From positions 7,307,639 through 7,364,677 of the forward strand of contig NZ_CP026498.1 of assembly GCF_002953255.1 (NCBI RefSeq): 57,039 bases of DNA. Reading direction: 5' to 3'. Below are positions 32,797-41,259 of the stretch, piece after piece. Position numbers and translations under genes: made by a program. Under the pieces are notes generated by a model. That model made no database searches, was not told where the DNA came from, and was given only the letters and a program-made list of their open reading frames with translations. Position 1 is the stretch's first letter. Each line of letters starts with the position of its first letter. The stretch comes from Streptomyces sp. CB01881. GTDB lineage: Bacteria > Actinomycetota > Actinomycetes > Streptomycetales > Streptomycetaceae.

Positions 32797-34185
32797 GTGG
32801 CGCAACCAGCGGGCGAGGACGGGACGCAGGAGAGCCGCGCACCCGGGGACGGGCAGCCGCGGCCGGACGCACCGCGCCGCACGCGCCCGGACGGCGGGCC
32901 GGAGGCCGGGGAGGGCCCGGACGGTGGCGCCACGGGCCGCTCCCGGAAGCTCGGCAAGGCGGTGAAGGGCGTCCGGGCGGCCAAGGCGGCCAAGGCGGCG
33001 ACCGCCGCCAAGACCGCGGCGGCGAAGAAGGCCACCGGCGGGGCCGCCCGGAAGGCCGTGAAGAAGGCGGTGCGCAAGGCCGTGCCGCAGGGCGCGGCGG
33101 ACGGCCCGGCCCGGCAGGCGAAGCCGGGGGCCCCGGAGCAGCCCGCCCCTAAGCAGCCCGCTCCCAACCAGCCCGCCCCCGACCAGCCCGCCCCCCGGAA
33201 GCCGGTGGCCAAGGCCCCCACCGCCCAGGCGCGGCGCGAGACGCGGACCGCACGGGCCGCCGGGGCGGCCAAGGCCGCCGTGCAGTCGGTGAAGTCCGTC
33301 AAGTCCGCCCGGCAGGCCGCCGGCCGGACGGCCCCGCTGCTGCGCACCACCGACCGGCTGGTGCTGCCCCCGCACCCGGCCCTGCACATCCCCGACACCA
33401 AGGTCGTCCTCTCCACCGCCTCCGTCTACCCGGCCAACACCGCCGTCGGCTTCGAGCTGGCCGCCAAGCTCGGCTACGACGGAGTCGAGGTGATGGTCTG
33501 GAACGACCCGGTCAGCCAGGACATCGAGGCGCTGCGCCGGCTCTCCGACATCCACCGGATGCCGATCCTGGCCGTCCACGCGCCCTGCCTGCTGATCACC
33601 CAGCGGGTCTGGACCACCGACCCGTGGACCAAGCTGGTCCGGGCCCGGGCGGCGGCCGAGAAGCTCGGCGCGAGCGCCGTCGTCGTCCACCCGCCGTTCC
33701 GCTGGCAGCGGCAGTACGCGCGCGAGTTCGTCGAGGGCGTCAACCGGATGGCGGGCGAGACCGACGTCCGCTTCGCCGTCGAGAACATGTACCCGTGGCG
33801 CTACCGCGACCGCGAGATGCTCGCGTACGCCCCCGGCTGGGACGTCACCGAGGAGGAGTACCGGCACTTCACCATCGACCTCTCGCACGCCGCCACCTCC
33901 CGGATCGACGCCCTCGACATGGTCGAGCGGATGGGTGACCGGCTGGCCCACATCCACCTCGCCGACGGCAGCGGCTCCGGCAAGGACGAGCATCTGATCC
34001 CCGGCCGCGGCAAGCAGCCCTGCGCCGAGCTGCTGGAGCACCTGGCCAGGACCGGCTTCGACGGCCACGTGGTGCTGGAGGTCAACACCCGGCGCTCCGC
34101 GTCCCCCGCCGAACGCGAGGCCGACCTCGCCGAGGCGCTCGCCTTCACCCGCCTGCACCTGGCCACCCCCGCCCGCGTACGCTGA
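32797..34185 (+). CDS. TIM-barrel sugar phosphate isomerase / AP-endonuclease-2-like protein with histone H1-like N-terminal tail
   Basis: The 462-residue product has two parts. Residues 1-195 are a low-complexity tail: acidic/Pro at first, then Lys/Ala-rich stretches (about 49-97 and 134-177, such as RKAVKKAVRKAV), with QPAP(K/N/D) repeats at 115-133. Residues about 200-462 form the xylose-isomerase/Nfo-like TIM barrel with metal-ligand motifs LAVHAPCLL, VVVHPPF, FAVENMYP, TIDLSHAA, AHIHLADG and VVLEVNTR. Homologues such as Rv0498 lack so long a tail. It is either a sugar-phosphate isomerase/epimerase or a repair-type nuclease; the tail would favour nucleic-acid contact. The start is GTG 32797-32799, with TACGCT 7 bases upstream (leaderless pattern). 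Confidence 0.78.
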   Translation: MAQPAGEDGTQESRAPGDGQPRPDAPRRTRPDGGPEAGEGPDGGATGRSRKLGKAVKGVRAAKAAKAATAAKTAAAKKATGGAARKAVKKAVRKAVPQGAADGPARQAKPGAPEQPAPKQPAPNQPAPDQPAPRKPVAKAPTAQARRETRTARAAGAAKAAVQSVKSVKSARQAAGRTAPLLRTTDRLVLPPHPALHIPDTKVVLSTASVYPANTAVGFELAAKLGYDGVEVMVWNDPVSQDIEALRRLSDIHRMPILAVHAPCLLITQRVWTTDPWTKLVRARAAAEKLGASAVVVHPPFRWQRQYAREFVEGVNRMAGETDVRFAVENMYPWRYRDREMLAYAPGWDVTEEEYRHFTIDLSHAATSRIDALDMVERMGDRLAHIHLADGSGSGKDEHLIPGRGKQPCAELLEHLARTGFDGHVVLEVNTRRSASPAEREADLAEALAFTRLHLATPARVR

Positions 34186-34213
34186 GGACGAACTGCCGCA
34201 CCAAGGGGGAGAC

Positions 34214-34984
34214 ATGACGGAAGCGAAGGACTACCGGGAGCTCGCCAAGTCCTTCGGCGGCGTGGCCGCCGAGTACGACCGGGCCCGGCCCTCGTACCCG
34301 GACGAGCTGTTCGACGAGCTGGAGCGCCTGGCCGGCCGCAGCCTCAAGGGCGCCCGGGTGCTGGACGTCGGCGCGGGCACCGGCATCTCCACCCGGCTGC
34401 TGGCCGGCCGCGGCGCCGACGTCGTCGCCGTGGAGCCCAACGACGGCATGGGCGCCCAGTTCCTGGCCTCCTCGCCCGGCCTGCCGCTGGTCCGGGGGAC
34501 CGGCGACGAGCTGCCCTTCCACGACCACTCGGCCGACCTCGTCACCTACGCCCAGGCCTTCCACTGGACCCGTGCCGAGCGGTCGGTCCCCGAGGCGATC
34601 CGCGTGCTGCGCCCCGGCGGCGCCCTCGCCACCTGGTGGAACGTGAAGGACTCCGAGGTCAGGTGGGTCCGGGCGATGGGCGAGCGGCTGGGCGCGGCGC
34701 TGCCCGGCGTCTACCACGGCTACGGCAAGGTCAACGAGATCGTGGGCCACCTCGCCCCGTACGGCCTGGAGGTCGGCACCGCCGTGCTGCGCTGGGACCG
34801 CCGGGTCACCGTCGACCACGTGATCACCGACCTCACCTCGCGCTCCTACCTGGCCTCCCTCACCCCCGAGCGGCGGGAGCCGCTGCTGGCCGTCGAGCGC
34901 GAGGCCCTGCTGGCCGAGTTCCCGGACGGCTGGGTGGTCGAGCCGTACGTCCTCGACCTGACGGTGGCCCGCACCCCGCGCTGA
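34214..34984 (+). CDS. Class I SAM-dependent methyltransferase (Methyltransf_11 type)
   Basis: The 256-residue protein has the SAM loop VLDVGAGTGISTRLLAGRG, the acidic ribose contact VVAVEPNDGM, GTGDELPFHDHSADLVTYAQ and post-motif IRVLRPGGALATWW, with FHWTR typical of the ubiE-like methyltransferases of unknown substrate. The N-terminal SFGGVAAEYDRARPSYP is the usual substrate-side opening. The start ATG 34214-34216 has AGGGGGAG upstream. It follows the TIM-barrel gene by 28 bases, so the two are probably cotranscribed with ppx. I cannot name the substrate. Confidence 0.88.
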   Translation: MTEAKDYRELAKSFGGVAAEYDRARPSYPDELFDELERLAGRSLKGARVLDVGAGTGISTRLLAGRGADVVAVEPNDGMGAQFLASSPGLPLVRGTGDELPFHDHSADLVTYAQAFHWTRAERSVPEAIRVLRPGGALATWWNVKDSEVRWVRAMGERLGAALPGVYHGYGKVNEIVGHLAPYGLEVGTAVLRWDRRVTVDHVITDLTSRSYLASLTPERREPLLAVEREALLAEFPDGWVVEPYVLDLTVARTPR

Positions 34985-35103
34985 CCGCATCGCGGACGCG
35001 GCGTCCACCGCCCGGACGGCGGGCGTAGGCTCGGAAGACACAGCGGTCGCCGCACCCTCCCTACCGGCGGCGCCGCCAGCAGCCTCCGAAGGAGTCGAGC
35101 ACA

Positions 35104-36948
35104 GTGCCCGAGCTGAAGTCCCGTACGGTCACCCACGGTCGCAACATGGCAGGCGCCCGGGCGCTTCTCCGGGCCGCAGGCGTAGCCCGCGAGGACTTCG
35201 GCAAGCCGATCATCGCGGTCGCCAACTCCTTCACCGAGTTCGTTCCGGGCCACACCCACCTCCAGCCGGTCGGCCGGATCGTCTCCGAGGCGATCAAGCA
35301 GGCGGGCGGCATCCCCCGCGAGTTCAACACCATCGCGGTGGACGACGGCATCGCGATGGGCCACAGCGGCATGCTCTACTCGCTGCCCTCGCGCGACCTG
35401 ATCGCCGACTCCGTGGAGTACATGGTCAACGCGCACTGCGCCGACGCCCTGATCTGCATCTCCAACTGCGACAAGATCACCCCGGGCATGCTGATGGCCG
35501 CGCTGCGGCTCAACATCCCGACCGTCTTCGTCTCCGGCGGCCCGATGGAGGCCGGCAAGGCGACCCTGGTCGACGGCACCGTGCGCAAGCTCGACCTGGT
35601 CGACGCGATCTCCCAGGCGGTGAACGAGAACGTCTCCGACGAGGACATCGCGATCATCGAGGAGAACGCCTGTCCGACCTGCGGGTCCTGCTCGGGCATG
35701 TTCACCGCCAACTCGATGAACTGCCTCACCGAGGCGATCGGCCTCTCCCTGCCCGGCAACGGCTCGGTGCTCGCCACCCACACCGCCCGCAAGGAGCTCT
35801 ACGAGCGGGCCGGCCGGACCGTCGTCGAGATCACCGAGCGCCACTACCACCAGGACGACTACTCCGTCCTGCCGCGCTCGATCGCCACCCGCGCCGCCTT
35901 CGAGAACGCCGTGGCCCTCGACATCGCCATGGGCGGCTCGACCAACACCATCCTGCACCTGCTCGCCGCCGCCCAGGAGGCCGAGCTGGACTTCGACATG
36001 CGGGCCATCGACGCGATCTCCCGCAAGGTCCCCTGCCTCTCCAAGGTCGCGCCCAACGGCTCGTACTACATGGAGGACGTGCACCGGGCCGGCGGCATCC
36101 CCGCCATCCTCGGCGAGCTGTACCGCGGCGGCCAGCTCAACGAGGACGTGCACACCGTCCACTCCGACTCGCTCGCCGAGTGGCTGAAGACCTGGGACGT
36201 CCGCGGCGGCTCGCCGTCCGCCGAGGCCGTCGAGCTCTGGCACGCCGCCCCCGGCTGCGTCCGCTCCGCCGAGGCGTTCTCGCAGTCCGAGCGCTGGGAG
36301 TCGCTGGACACCGACGCGGCCAAGGGCTGCATCCGCAGCGTCGAGCACGCCTACTCGGTCGAGGGCGGCCTCGCCGTGCTGTACGGCAACCTCGCCGAGG
36401 ACGGCTGCATCGTGAAGACCGCCGGCGTGGACGAGTCGATCTGGACCTTCAGCGGCCCGGCCGTCGTGGTCGAGTCCCAGGAGGACGCCGTCGACGCGAT
36501 CCTCACCAAGCGGATCAAGGAGGGCGACGTCGTCGTCATCCGCTACGAGGGCCCCAAGGGCGGCCCGGGCATGCAGGAGATGCTCTACCCGACGTCGTTC
36601 CTGAAGGGCCGCGGCCTCGGCAAGGCCTGCGCCCTGGTCACCGACGGCCGCTTCTCCGGCGGCACGTCCGGCCTCTCGATCGGCCACGCCTCCCCGGAGG
36701 CCGCGTCCGGCGGCACCATCGCCCTGGTCGAGGACGGCGACATCATCGCCATCGACATCCCCGGCCGGAAGATCTCCCTGGAGGTCTCCTTCGAGGAGCT
36801 GCACGAGCGTCGGCTGAAGCTGGAGGCCGAGGGCGGCTACAAGCCGAAGAACCGCGACCGCCAGGTCAGCCAGGCCCTGCGCGCCTACGCCGCGATGGCC
36901 ACCTCCGCCGACAAGGGCGCCGTCCGCGACGTCTCCAAGCTGGGCTGA
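35104..36948 (+). CDS. ilvD: Dihydroxy-acid dehydratase
   Basis: IlvD dehydrates the dihydroxy acids of the valine/isoleucine pathway (and leads on to pantothenate and leucine) using an Fe-S cluster. The 614-residue protein has the cluster cysteines in ISNCDKITPGMLM and ENACPTCGSCSGMFTANSMNC, the metal motif AVDDGIAMGHSGMLYSLPSR, and the C-terminal YEGPKGGPGMQEML and VTDGRFSGGTSG loop. The start GTG 35104-35106 has GAAGGAG upstream. A TAGGCT box near 35027 may be the promoter, leaving a leader of about 70 bases. It is probably monocistronic, with a hairpin after the stop. Confidence 0.97.
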   Translation: MPELKSRTVTHGRNMAGARALLRAAGVAREDFGKPIIAVANSFTEFVPGHTHLQPVGRIVSEAIKQAGGIPREFNTIAVDDGIAMGHSGMLYSLPSRDLIADSVEYMVNAHCADALICISNCDKITPGMLMAALRLNIPTVFVSGGPMEAGKATLVDGTVRKLDLVDAISQAVNENVSDEDIAIIEENACPTCGSCSGMFTANSMNCLTEAIGLSLPGNGSVLATHTARKELYERAGRTVVEITERHYHQDDYSVLPRSIATRAAFENAVALDIAMGGSTNTILHLLAAAQEAELDFDMRAIDAISRKVPCLSKVAPNGSYYMEDVHRAGGIPAILGELYRGGQLNEDVHTVHSDSLAEWLKTWDVRGGSPSAEAVELWHAAPGCVRSAEAFSQSERWESLDTDAAKGCIRSVEHAYSVEGGLAVLYGNLAEDGCIVKTAGVDESIWTFSGPAVVVESQEDAVDAILTKRIKEGDVVVIRYEGPKGGPGMQEMLYPTSFLKGRGLGKACALVTDGRFSGGTSGLSIGHASPEAASGGTIALVEDGDIIAIDIPGRKISLEVSFEELHERRLKLEAEGGYKPKNRDRQVSQALRAYAAMATSADKGAVRDVSKLG

Positions 36949-36970
36949 CACGCACCACGCACCACGCACC
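36949..36970 (+). repeat. ACGCACC tandem repeats after ilvD
   Basis: Three consecutive ACGCACC units begin directly after the ilvD stop codon and lead into the terminator hairpin. Confidence 0.8.
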
Positions 36971-36972
36971 AC

Positions 36973-37005
36973 GAGGAGCCGTTCCGCCTGGCGGGACGGC
37001 TCCTC
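36973..37005 (+). terminator. ilvD terminator hairpin
   Basis: GAGGAGCCGTTCC (36973-36985) pairs with GGGACGGCTCCTC (36993-37005), 13 bp with one G-U pair, around a 7-base loop. Confidence 0.85.
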
Positions 37006-37039
37006 CGCGTCGGCATCGCGCCGGGTGATAATCGGCCGT

Positions 37040-37567
37040 GTGACCGAGCACCCCACCCCCGCCCCCAAGCCCGCCGGCGCCCCCGAGCCGGAGCCGATCC
37101 GCTGGTTCGGCACCAGCTGGGCCGGGCGCGGCAGCGACTACTGGCTGCGCCGGGCCGTCGTGCCGATCGGCGCCCTGCTGGCCACCGCGGCCGCGGCCCT
37201 CGTCCTGCGGCTGGCCGTCGACGGCGTCCGGCTCTCCGACAACGCGGGCTTCGTCAACGGGCTGCTGCTGGCCGCCGTCGCGATCTGCTCCTGCCTCTCC
37301 GGCCTGCGCAGCTGGAAGCTGTTCACCGAGGGCAAGGACCAGCTGACCGGCTGGATGGCCGAGGAGAAGTCGCTCGGTGCGGTCTGGATCATCGGCGGGG
37401 TCGGTGCGCTGTTCGCCTACTTCCTCCGCAGCCTGGTCGAGGCGCCCGGCGAGGCCGACAAGCGCGCCCGCCACGAGCGGGCCACCGTCGCCCACCAGCG
37501 CCGCCAGGCCGGCCGCAGCGGCCGGCCCGACGGCAGGGCGCCGGGCCGGGGCAGGCGCAGGCGCTGA
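37040..37567 (+). CDS. Small integral membrane protein, unknown function
   Basis: The 175-residue protein has a Pro-rich N-terminus, then three hydrophobic helices (about residues 42-62 VVPIGALLATAAAALVLRL, 70-92 and 115-135), and a basic Arg/Gly tail of about 35 residues. No signal peptide is seen. The sequence GRGSDYWLRRAVVPIGA and the KDQLTGWMAEEKSLGAVWII loop look conserved in character, but I do not recognise the family. The start is GTG 37040-37042. GATAAT lies 7 bases upstream, one of the clearest leaderless promoters here. It converges on the next gene with 3 bases between the stop codons, leaving no room for a separate terminator. Confidence 0.65.
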   Translation: MTEHPTPAPKPAGAPEPEPIRWFGTSWAGRGSDYWLRRAVVPIGALLATAAAALVLRLAVDGVRLSDNAGFVNGLLLAAVAICSCLSGLRSWKLFTEGKDQLTGWMAEEKSLGAVWIIGGVGALFAYFLRSLVEAPGEADKRARHERATVAHQRRQAGRSGRPDGRAPGRGRRRR

Positions 37568-37570
37568 GCG

Positions 37571-38932
37571 TCAGTTGCGGCTGATCCTGCCGCAGTCCTG
37601 GTTGTCCGCGAGGTCCTTGGTGCGGTCGTACGGGTCGGTGGCGGGGCCGGTCGGCTCCGCCGTCGACCCGGGCGGGCGCGTCGCGAACTGGTCGAACTGC
37701 GGGTGGTAGTAGCCGTCGTTGATGTCGCAGGCCGAGTTGCCGGCGTCCGACTGGGTCTTGGAGAAGACCAGCTTCTTCGGATTGACCCGGTAGCGCGCCG
37801 GGTCGTAGAAGCGGAAGGTGTCCACGCGCCGCACGATCGTGCGGGTGGTCCAGGTGTCACCGGCGACGTCGGCGGCCGGCACCGTCCAGCCCGCGGGCTT
37901 GGGGCCGCCGCCGTCACCGGCCGGCGGCTGCGGGGCCGAGGGCCGGGGCGTGGCCGGCTTCGGGGAGGCCGCCCGCTTGCCCGCCTCCGGGCCCGGCCGC
38001 AGCGCGTACACGTACGTGAAGTCGGTGTGCACCAGCACGCCCTTGTCGCCGTCGCCCTCGACGGTGATCAGGCCCTGCATCTTGACGGTGTCGGAGACCG
38101 GGATCGCGTCGCGCGGATCGAAGCGGCTGAACCAGGCCGTCGGGTCGCTCTCCGAGGACGGCTTGGTCAGGGCGGCCCTGGCGTTGTCCTGCTCCTCGCG
38201 GTCCAGCATCGCCAGCGCGGCGTCGGGCGTCCCGCCGGCGACCACCTTCGGGTCCAGGTTGGCGGCCGCCAGGTAGTCCTTCACCAGCTTGACCTGGGCG
38301 GCCACCTGCTCGGCGTCGAACACCCCGATCGGGCCGGGGGCCTGGGCCGGAGCGAAGGCGTCCACGGAGGACGGCCAGCCCTCGGCGGGGGAGCCGGCCC
38401 ACGGGTGGTCGACGGTCGGCTGCTGCGGGTCGAGCGTCGGCGGGGCGGCGGTCGGCCGGGCGGTCTCCGGGGCCACCGTCGGCACCGCCGACGCGGCGGC
38501 CGGGTGGTCGGAGGCGTAGCCGAAGTGCGTCGAGTACCAGAACTTCAGGCTGTCCAGGTTCAACGCCGCCAGCAGCACCGTGATGGTGAGCAGCACGTAC
38601 AACGGCGTGCGCCACTCCAGCCGGCGGCGCGGAACCGGGTTGCCCCAGGGGTCGGCGGCGGCCGGCTTCGGCTTGCGGCCGAAACGCTTCGCCCGTCCCG
38701 GGCCGTCGTTCACCGAGCGGCGGCCGCCCGGGTCGACCGGCGGGGTGTGCTTCCACTGTGCGGCGAGCATCCGGGTGCGGGCCGCCTGCTCCTTCACGGT
38801 GGCGCCCTTGACGAACTCGTCGTCCAGGACGAGTTCGTCGAACGGGTCCTTCCCGCCCGCTCCGGACGGGTCCGCCCCGTCCGGGTTCCGGCCCTCGGAC
38901 GGGCGCGGTTCTGGATCTTCGGCTATCGGCAT
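37571..38932 (-). CDS. SCO2583/SCO2584-type membrane protein (spore-wall family)
   Basis: The 453-residue protein has the N-terminal motif DPFDELVLDDEFVKGATVKEQ and the AARTRMLAAQWK segment shared by the streptomycete SCO2583/SCO2584 proteins. A basic stretch RRRLEWRTPLYVLLTITVLLAAL with one membrane helix (about residues 108-130) follows, then a large extracytoplasmic part with Pro/Thr spacers and conserved SACDINDGYYHPQFDQ and NQDCGRI near the end. Family members in S. coelicolor take part in spore-wall synthesis. The start is ATG 38930-38932. The topology (short inside, long outside) is clear. The specific role here is inferred from the family. Confidence 0.72.
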   Translation of the reverse strand: MPIAEDPEPRPSEGRNPDGADPSGAGGKDPFDELVLDDEFVKGATVKEQAARTRMLAAQWKHTPPVDPGGRRSVNDGPGRAKRFGRKPKPAAADPWGNPVPRRRLEWRTPLYVLLTITVLLAALNLDSLKFWYSTHFGYASDHPAAASAVPTVAPETARPTAAPPTLDPQQPTVDHPWAGSPAEGWPSSVDAFAPAQAPGPIGVFDAEQVAAQVKLVKDYLAAANLDPKVVAGGTPDAALAMLDREEQDNARAALTKPSSESDPTAWFSRFDPRDAIPVSDTVKMQGLITVEGDGDKGVLVHTDFTYVYALRPGPEAGKRAASPKPATPRPSAPQPPAGDGGGPKPAGWTVPAADVAGDTWTTRTIVRRVDTFRFYDPARYRVNPKKLVFSKTQSDAGNSACDINDGYYHPQFDQFATRPPGSTAEPTGPATDPYDRTKDLADNQDCGRISRN

Positions 38933-39045
38933 CGAGCCAGTATGCCGACGGGGTGTGACGAGTCCCTGATCGGGGGCACATCATGTGGTGAACTCGTGTT
39001 CGGTGTGCGGTGATCACCCCTTTTTGTCCTGGTCCGGACGGTCCG

Positions 39046-39494
39046 TCACTCCTTGCCGCGGGCCTGCTTCACCGAGCCGACCACGCCCGCCACCGCCAGC
39101 AGCACGCCGGCCGGCAGCAGCGAGAGGAAGAACGCGCCGAACAGGCCCGCGTCGCCGAGGACCATCTGCGCCAGTGTGTTCAGCACCAGCAGGCCCCCGG
39201 CCGCCGGCAGCGCCGACTGCCACGGGTGCTCGGCCACCCACTTGCGCAGCCGCCGGTCGCCGGTGTCGCGCCGCAGCCGGCCACCGACCGTGCCGACCAG
39301 GAAGAAGAAGAACAGGGCCCAGCCGGCCGGACCGGCCAGCATGCTCAGCGACCAGTGCCCGGTGATCGCATCGATCCCCAGGGCCGTCGCCCCCACCAGT
39401 GCACCGACACCCGCGGCCGTCCGCCACGGCCCCACCGTCGCGGCGGCGACGGCGGCTTGCCGGTTCTCACGTCGGGACATCTCTCCGTGTGCCA
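39046..39494 (-). CDS. Membrane protein with about four helices, unknown
   Basis: The product has about 148 residues with hydrophobic segments in the order AGVGALVGATALGIDAI, MLAGPAGWALFFFFLVGTV, LPAAGGLLVLNTLAQMV and LFGAFFLSLLPAGVLLAVAGVVGSV, and ends in a basic KQARGKE. I do not recognise a family. The start chosen is ATG 39492-39494 (MAHGEMSRRENRQ); the ATG five codons later is equally possible, and an upstream frame could extend it. Upstream at 39548-39564 lies a CTCCCTAGGGTC element like that before the histidine kinase at 22042, hinting at control by that two-component system. It is divergent from proC. Confidence 0.6.
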
Positions 39495-39663
39495 TACGTC
39501 CACGGTGCGCCCGGGAACAGCGGCGGGCCATAGGGGAGAACCCCGAGTTTCTCCCTAGGGTCCGCCTTCCCCCGGTGTTCCGGGCTTCCGCTCCGTGGAC
39601 GGTCCGGCCCCGGGCGGGCGCGCGGTGCGAGGATGGCGGCAGGAACGGATGCAAGGAGCGGGC

Positions 39664-40491
39664 ATGGGCAGCGCAGCGGCGCACGGGCAGAAGATCGCCT
39701 TCCTCGGCACGGGCAAGATCGGGGAGGCCCTGCTCTCCGGACTGCTGCGGGCCGGGAAGGACCCGGCCGACGTCGTGGTGACCGCCCGCCGTCCGGAGCG
39801 GGCCGCCGAGCTGGCCGCGAAGTACGGCGTCGGCGTGGTCGGCAACAGCGAGGCCGCCAAGCTCGCGGACACCCTGATCCTCGCGGTGAAGCCGCAGGAC
39901 ATGGGCACCCTGCTGGACGAGCTGGCGCCGCACGTCAGCCCGGACCGGCTGGTGATCTCGGCGGCGGCCGGCATCCCCACCGCGTGGTTCGAGGACCGGC
40001 TCGCGGCCGGCACCCCGGTGGTCCGGGTGATGCCCAACACGCCCGTCCTGGTGGACGAGGGGATGAGCGTGATCTCCGGCGGCTCGCACGCCACCGAGGC
40101 ACACCTGGAGCGGGCCGAGGAGATCTTCCGCTCGGTCGGCAAGGCGCTGCGGCTGCCGGAGTCGCAGCAGGACGCGGCCACCGCGCTCTCCGGCTCCGGC
40201 CCGGCGTACTTCTATTTCCTGGTCGAGGCGATGACGGACGCGGGCATCCTGCTCGGCCTGCCCCGGCACGTGGCGCACGACCTGATCGTGCAGTCCGCGA
40301 TCGGCGCCTCGGTGATGCTGCGGGACTCCGGCGAGCACCCGGTGAAGCTGCGCGAGGCGGTCACCTCGCCCGCCGGCACCACCATCGCGGCCATCCGCGA
40401 GCTGGAGAACCACGGGGTCCGGGCCGCGCTGCTCGGCGCCCTGGAGGCGGCCCGGGACCGCTCCCGGGAGCTGGCCTCCGGCGGGAAGTGA
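39664..40491 (+). CDS. proC: Pyrroline-5-carboxylate reductase
   Basis: ProC reduces pyrroline-5-carboxylate to proline with NAD(P)H. The 275-residue protein has the Rossmann loop IAFLGTGKIGEALLSGLL, the LILAVKPQDM segment, ISAAAGIPTAW, VRVMPNTPVLVDEGMSVI and the C-terminal signature ALSGSGPAYFYFLVEAMTD with VTSPAGTTIAAIRELE. ATG 39664-39666 has AAGGAG upstream. The genes that follow (HAD, MFS, acuC) interrupt what in mycobacteria is the direct proC-HTH-bS22 order (Rv0500-Rv0500B). Confidence 0.96.
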   Translation: MGSAAAHGQKIAFLGTGKIGEALLSGLLRAGKDPADVVVTARRPERAAELAAKYGVGVVGNSEAAKLADTLILAVKPQDMGTLLDELAPHVSPDRLVISAAAGIPTAWFEDRLAAGTPVVRVMPNTPVLVDEGMSVISGGSHATEAHLERAEEIFRSVGKALRLPESQQDAATALSGSGPAYFYFLVEAMTDAGILLGLPRHVAHDLIVQSAIGASVMLRDSGEHPVKLREAVTSPAGTTIAAIRELENHGVRAALLGALEAARDRSRELASGGK

Positions 40492-40512
40492 GCACCCCGT
40501 AGGCTCGAACGC

Positions 40513-41166
40513 ATGGCCTACGACCTGGTGATCTTCGACAACGACGGTGTCCTGGTGGACAGCGAGCCGCTCTCCAACCGGCTGCTCGCCGGGTACCTGA
40601 CCGAGCTCGGGTACCCGACCACGACCGAGGACTCGTACCGGGACTTCATGGGCACCGCCGCGCACCGGGTCCACGACGTGATCGCCGAGCGGTACGACGG
40701 CGCGAAGCTGCCCGACGGCTTCGACGAGCTGTACCACGGCCGGGTGTTCGCCGCGTTCGGCGCCGAGCTGACGGCCGTCCGGGGCGCGGAGGCGCTGCTG
40801 AAGGAGCTTCAGCAGCGCGCCGTCCCCTACTGCCTGGCCTCCTCGGCGCACCACGACTGGATCCGCACCGCCCTGGACGTCACCGGCCTGCGCGAGTACC
40901 ACGCGGAGGAGCGGATCTTCAGCGCCCAGGACGTCGGCGTCGGCAAGCCCGCGCCCGACCTCTTCCTGCACGCCGCCCGCACCCTGGGCGTCGACCCGGC
41001 CCGCTGCCTGGTGCTGGAGGACAGCCCCAACGGCGTGCTGGCCGCCCGCGCGGCCGGGATGGACGTGTACGGCTACACCGCCCTCACCGACCCGGCGAAG
41101 CTGACCGCCGCCGGCGCCACCGGGCTGATCGCCGACCTGGCGGAGGTGCCCGCCCTGCTGGGCTGA
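40513..41166 (+). CDS. HAD-family hydrolase, beta-phosphoglucomutase-like
   Basis: The 217-residue protein has HAD motif I IFDNDGVLVDSEPLSN, motif II CLASSAHH, the lysine of motif III in GVGKPAPDLFLHAA and motif IV VLEDSPNGVLAARAAGM. The helical cap between motifs I and II is of the small C1 type, as in phosphoglycolate phosphatase and beta-phosphoglucomutase relatives. Note DND in motif I, where DxD is the rule. The substrate is probably a small sugar phosphate. The start ATG 40513-40515 has TAGGCT 7 bases upstream and no ribosome site, suggesting its own leaderless transcript although proC ends only 21 bases before. Confidence 0.9.
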   Translation: MAYDLVIFDNDGVLVDSEPLSNRLLAGYLTELGYPTTTEDSYRDFMGTAAHRVHDVIAERYDGAKLPDGFDELYHGRVFAAFGAELTAVRGAEALLKELQQRAVPYCLASSAHHDWIRTALDVTGLREYHAEERIFSAQDVGVGKPAPDLFLHAARTLGVDPARCLVLEDSPNGVLAARAAGMDVYGYTALTDPAKLTAAGATGLIADLAEVPALLG

Positions 41167-41259
41167 GGCCGGCCCGGTCGCGCGCACCCCCTCCCCAAAA
41201 GCCGTGCCACCCCCTACGCTCTCGCCAACATCGTCGTACCGGCCAGTAGCGAGGTCCGT

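Noticed and set aside
36949..36970. CRISPR-like array
   Set aside because: Seven-base units without spacers; a simple tandem repeat. No CRISPR array was seen anywhere in the window.
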